A stretch of 64,000 nucleotides of DNA from Theobroma cacao (taxonomy: Eukaryota > Streptophyta > Magnoliopsida > Malvales > Malvaceae): positions 22,064,928 to 22,128,927 of the forward strand of contig NC_030858.1 of NCBI RefSeq assembly GCF_000208745.1. The letters run 5' to 3'. Made by a program: the position numbers and the translations under genes. The notes under the pieces were generated by a model. The model searched no databases. It had not been told where the DNA came from and saw only the letters and a program-made list of their open reading frames with translations. Below, one piece after another: positions 61,656 through 64,000 of this stretch; position 1 is the first letter of the stretch, and the number at the start of each line of letters is the position of its first letter.

Positions 61656-62930
61656 TATTAGATTAATAAGCTCAATATAAATCCAAGCAAAGGGGTGAAT
61701 TGGATAGTTTTGAAATTTTTTGAAGAACCTTTTGACGTTTAAGAAGGCAAAGTCCCCTCTTCAATTCAAATGCTCAATTTAAAGATAAACGAATTAGTTG
61801 ACCACTTTATCAATGAACGAAATTTAAATTCCAAGGAAAAGTAAGAGTAGAAAATTTGACACAAGTATTTTATAGAGGTTCGGCTTCCTTGCCCATGTCC
61901 TCTCCCTTAGATTCATTAAGGAGTTTAAAATCCACTATTTGATCAAGGTTCAATACAAATGCTTTTTGTGGATCAAGCATAACCTTTCAATACAATGCCT
62001 TTTTATGGTTAAAGCATAACCACTATACCTTTTCTATTGGTTAAAGCATAACCACTTAAGCAAGTACAATGAGAGGAATATAGGTGCAGCAAATATACTT
62101 CTTAAAGGCTGAGTAAAGAATTTGGTACAATGTTTAAATGAAAAGATAAGAGCTTAGTAAATGCTTGACTAGAAGACTTTTAGAATTCAAGAAGCATATA
62201 ATATGTTTAAAGTGAATCTTAACTAATTCTTCTCTCTTGAGCTGTGTTTTCAAGTTGTCTAACCTTCATAAATGTTGAAGAAGCTTGTATTTATAGTGGT
62301 TGAAGCTTCAAGGATAGTTGGCAGTGCATTTATTGTGAAAATAGCCATTCTTCTTTTCATTTAAGGCTCTAACTATCATGTTGTATCGATACATATGAGG
62401 ATGTATCGATAGATTGCTTTTTATTTTTGAATTCTAGCCGAGATGTATTGATATATTTGAACTTGCTTGCAAGGGTCTTGACGTTCTACTTAAAATGTAT
62501 TGATACATATGTCTATGTATCGATACTTTTGAGATAGTAATCACTTCTATTGAAAATGCATCAATACATTTGTGAGATGTATCGATACTTTGGAGTCAGT
62601 GAGCAATCTGTCTTAATTCTATTGATACATTTGAATTTGTGTTGATAGATTAAGTTTGACTTTTGAATATTGACTCTGCTGAAGAACAAGTATCGATAGA
62701 TTTTGAAATCTATCGATACTTTTCCTAATGTATCGATATATGAAGAACATGTATGTATAGATTTGAACCAGAATGCGTTTTCAAAGCCTTTTTCATTTCT
62801 TTTCTTTTTCAAACTCATTTAACACTTTTTGGGGATTTTAAAACTTTGATACTTCAAAACTTGGATGAATTTTGGTCATTTCTTTTTGTCATTTCAAAAC
62901 ATAAAGATGATTTGAACACAAACACTAACA
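61656..62930 (-). repeat. Copia LTR, family H, copy 3
   Basis: On the minus strand it runs TGTTAGTGTTTGTG (62930) to ..AATCTAATA (61656; consensus CTAACA). It has the same layout as H1: polypurine tract outside 62930, a palindrome block at 62385-62760, TATAAAATA (61866-61874, minus) within GAACCTCTATAAAATAC, and the GGGGTGAATTGG end. The palindromes here are TGTATCGATACA, not GTCGAC as in H1 and H2. Confidence 0.78.
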
Positions 62931-63107
62931 ATCTCCCCTTTTTTGATATGGCAAAAAAAACATAGTAAAATTTTTAAAACTTTGATTTGCTAGACTTTTG
63001 AGGATTTGAGAATTGTTTTTAATTGTAAGTCCTCCCCCTCAATTTTTGCTTTCCCTTAAATCAAGGTCTTATATGAAACAGAATTCAAAGTATGTGATTT
63101 AAAAATT
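62931..63107 (-). mobile_element. 3' internal end of a copia H element
   Basis: Polypurine tract AAAAAAGGGGAGAT (minus strand) next to the LTR, then noncoding sequence similar in layout to 13564-13800 (..TTTTTTGATATGGC). Cut by the gypsy LTR at 63108. Confidence 0.65.
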
Positions 63108-64000
63108 TTGTCACGACCCAAATTTCAGGCCATGACCGACGCATGGGCCCAATGGACGTAGTCCACTAAGCCCAAGCAAGCCTATTAATCTGACATGCTC
63201 ATCATTCCATCATAAACTGCTAAGTCACATTTCATAACTTAGGATCAAAATAATATTAAACATTTACCAACTCATACTGGCATACCAAACAAATGTATAT
63301 ACATTATCTACAACCTGTATCTTAATAATTTACATTAGGTTTGTCTATACACAACAAAAGAATACTTGACTTCCAGTGGAGGGACTCGGACGAATGCACA
63401 ACTACTAAATGCCGAGACACCTACCAAAAGATGAATACAAGTCTACAAGGACACCTCGTTCTAGTTACCGGCTGCCTCGTGATCTGAAAATATGAAGTTG
63501 AAAATGGTGAGTATAAACCCAGTGAGTGAACAAGGAAAAGAACAAGCAACAACAAGGGAGAATTTAAAATCATGATGCACTTGTTTCAAAACAATGTAAT
63601 TTAGTTCCATTCATATTAAAAACCCTCATCAAGCCCTTAAATGATTAATCATTTGAAAATCATGAACCCATACATAACGAACCATTTGAAGAATGAAAGC
63701 TTCAATGATACGCAAGCAAGTAAAATATGACAACGAATCTTCGCTGCAGCAGAAAGGCATTCTCCCTGCAGCGTAGCTACAGCGAGAATGAATTTTCACT
63801 GCAGCGACGTTGGGATTAAGTTATTAGTCAAACGAGGGTTTCTCAACTTGCCGAAGGTTTCTCACTAAACCTCCTCATTTTAAACTTAACTCATTTAGTC
63901 CTTAATATTGGAAATCCATGCTCAGATATGGTAGCAAAGAAGTGAAAATAGGGCAGCAATTGGACAAGATAGTAGACAAAACAGAAAGTTTTTCGCTGCA
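63108..64000 (-). repeat. Gypsy LTR family C, truncated by the window end
   Basis: The plus strand begins TTGTCACGACCC, the inverse of the LTR C end, followed by GACGCATGGGCCCAATGG and GCCCAAGCAAGCC, matching 56240-56332 in reverse. CTGCAG palindromes recur at 63740-63815 and at the very end of the window. Whether it is a solo LTR or part of a full element cannot be seen here. Confidence 0.78.

Overview
The window is nuclear DNA of a dicot-like flowering plant. It has AT-rich intergenic sequence, GT-AG introns in a plant-type YTH gene, chromodomain Ty3/gypsy elements, Athila-like gypsy elements, Ty1/copia elements with initiator-Met primer sites, and a plant L1 LINE whose ORF2 ends in an RNase H domain. 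The species cannot be named from the sequence alone.

Only one ordinary gene is supported. It is a nine-exon gene on the minus strand (coding 7357 down to 3933, 710 residues) for an m6A-reader YTH protein of the ECT2 type, with all three Trp of the aromatic cage in place. Its 5' side (about 7556-7765) holds what looks like an assembly artefact: a near-duplicate of about 107 bp joined at a single N. AT-rich spacer (8050-9935) and two inverted copies of one copia LTR (937-2401 and 9936-11377) flank the gene.

From about 11.4 kb to the end of the window almost everything is nested retrotransposon sequence. A minus-strand copia (LTR at 11572-13563, gag and integrase pieces at 29.4-31.4 and 38.1-39.5 kb, second LTR at 39536-47696) is split by four insertions: a near-complete Tekay/Del chromovirus (13801-24557, TSD CCTTC), a PIF/Harbinger relic (about 26.2-29.2 kb), an Athila-like element (31418-38063, itself carrying a 738-bp TIR element) and an L1 LINE (about 40.1-47.03 kb). 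From 47.7 kb on there are remains of another chromodomain gypsy, cut by solo LTRs. The clearest case is a three-deep nest at 52287-58619 (gypsy LTR inside a copia-like LTR inside an Athila-like LTR), with duplicated target sites at two of the three levels. The window ends in another copia LTR (61656-62930) and a truncated gypsy LTR.

The most unusual signal is not a gene. LTRs of several unrelated families each carry an array of short perfect or near-perfect palindromes (TTAATCGATTAA, TGTATCGATACA, TAGTCGACTA, AGAATCGATTCT or CTCGCTGCAGCGAG), arranged as pairs whose centres are almost always 20-22 bp apart. The sequence differs between families, and even between two LTRs of one family, but the spacing, the symmetry and the central CG or CTGCAG stay the same. 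Where a TATA box can be seen, the arrays lie upstream of it, in the U3 position. A second notable feature is an 85-bp GT...AG segment inside the integrase end of the Tekay element. It looks like either a spliceosomal intron or a small insertion with a 7-bp duplication.
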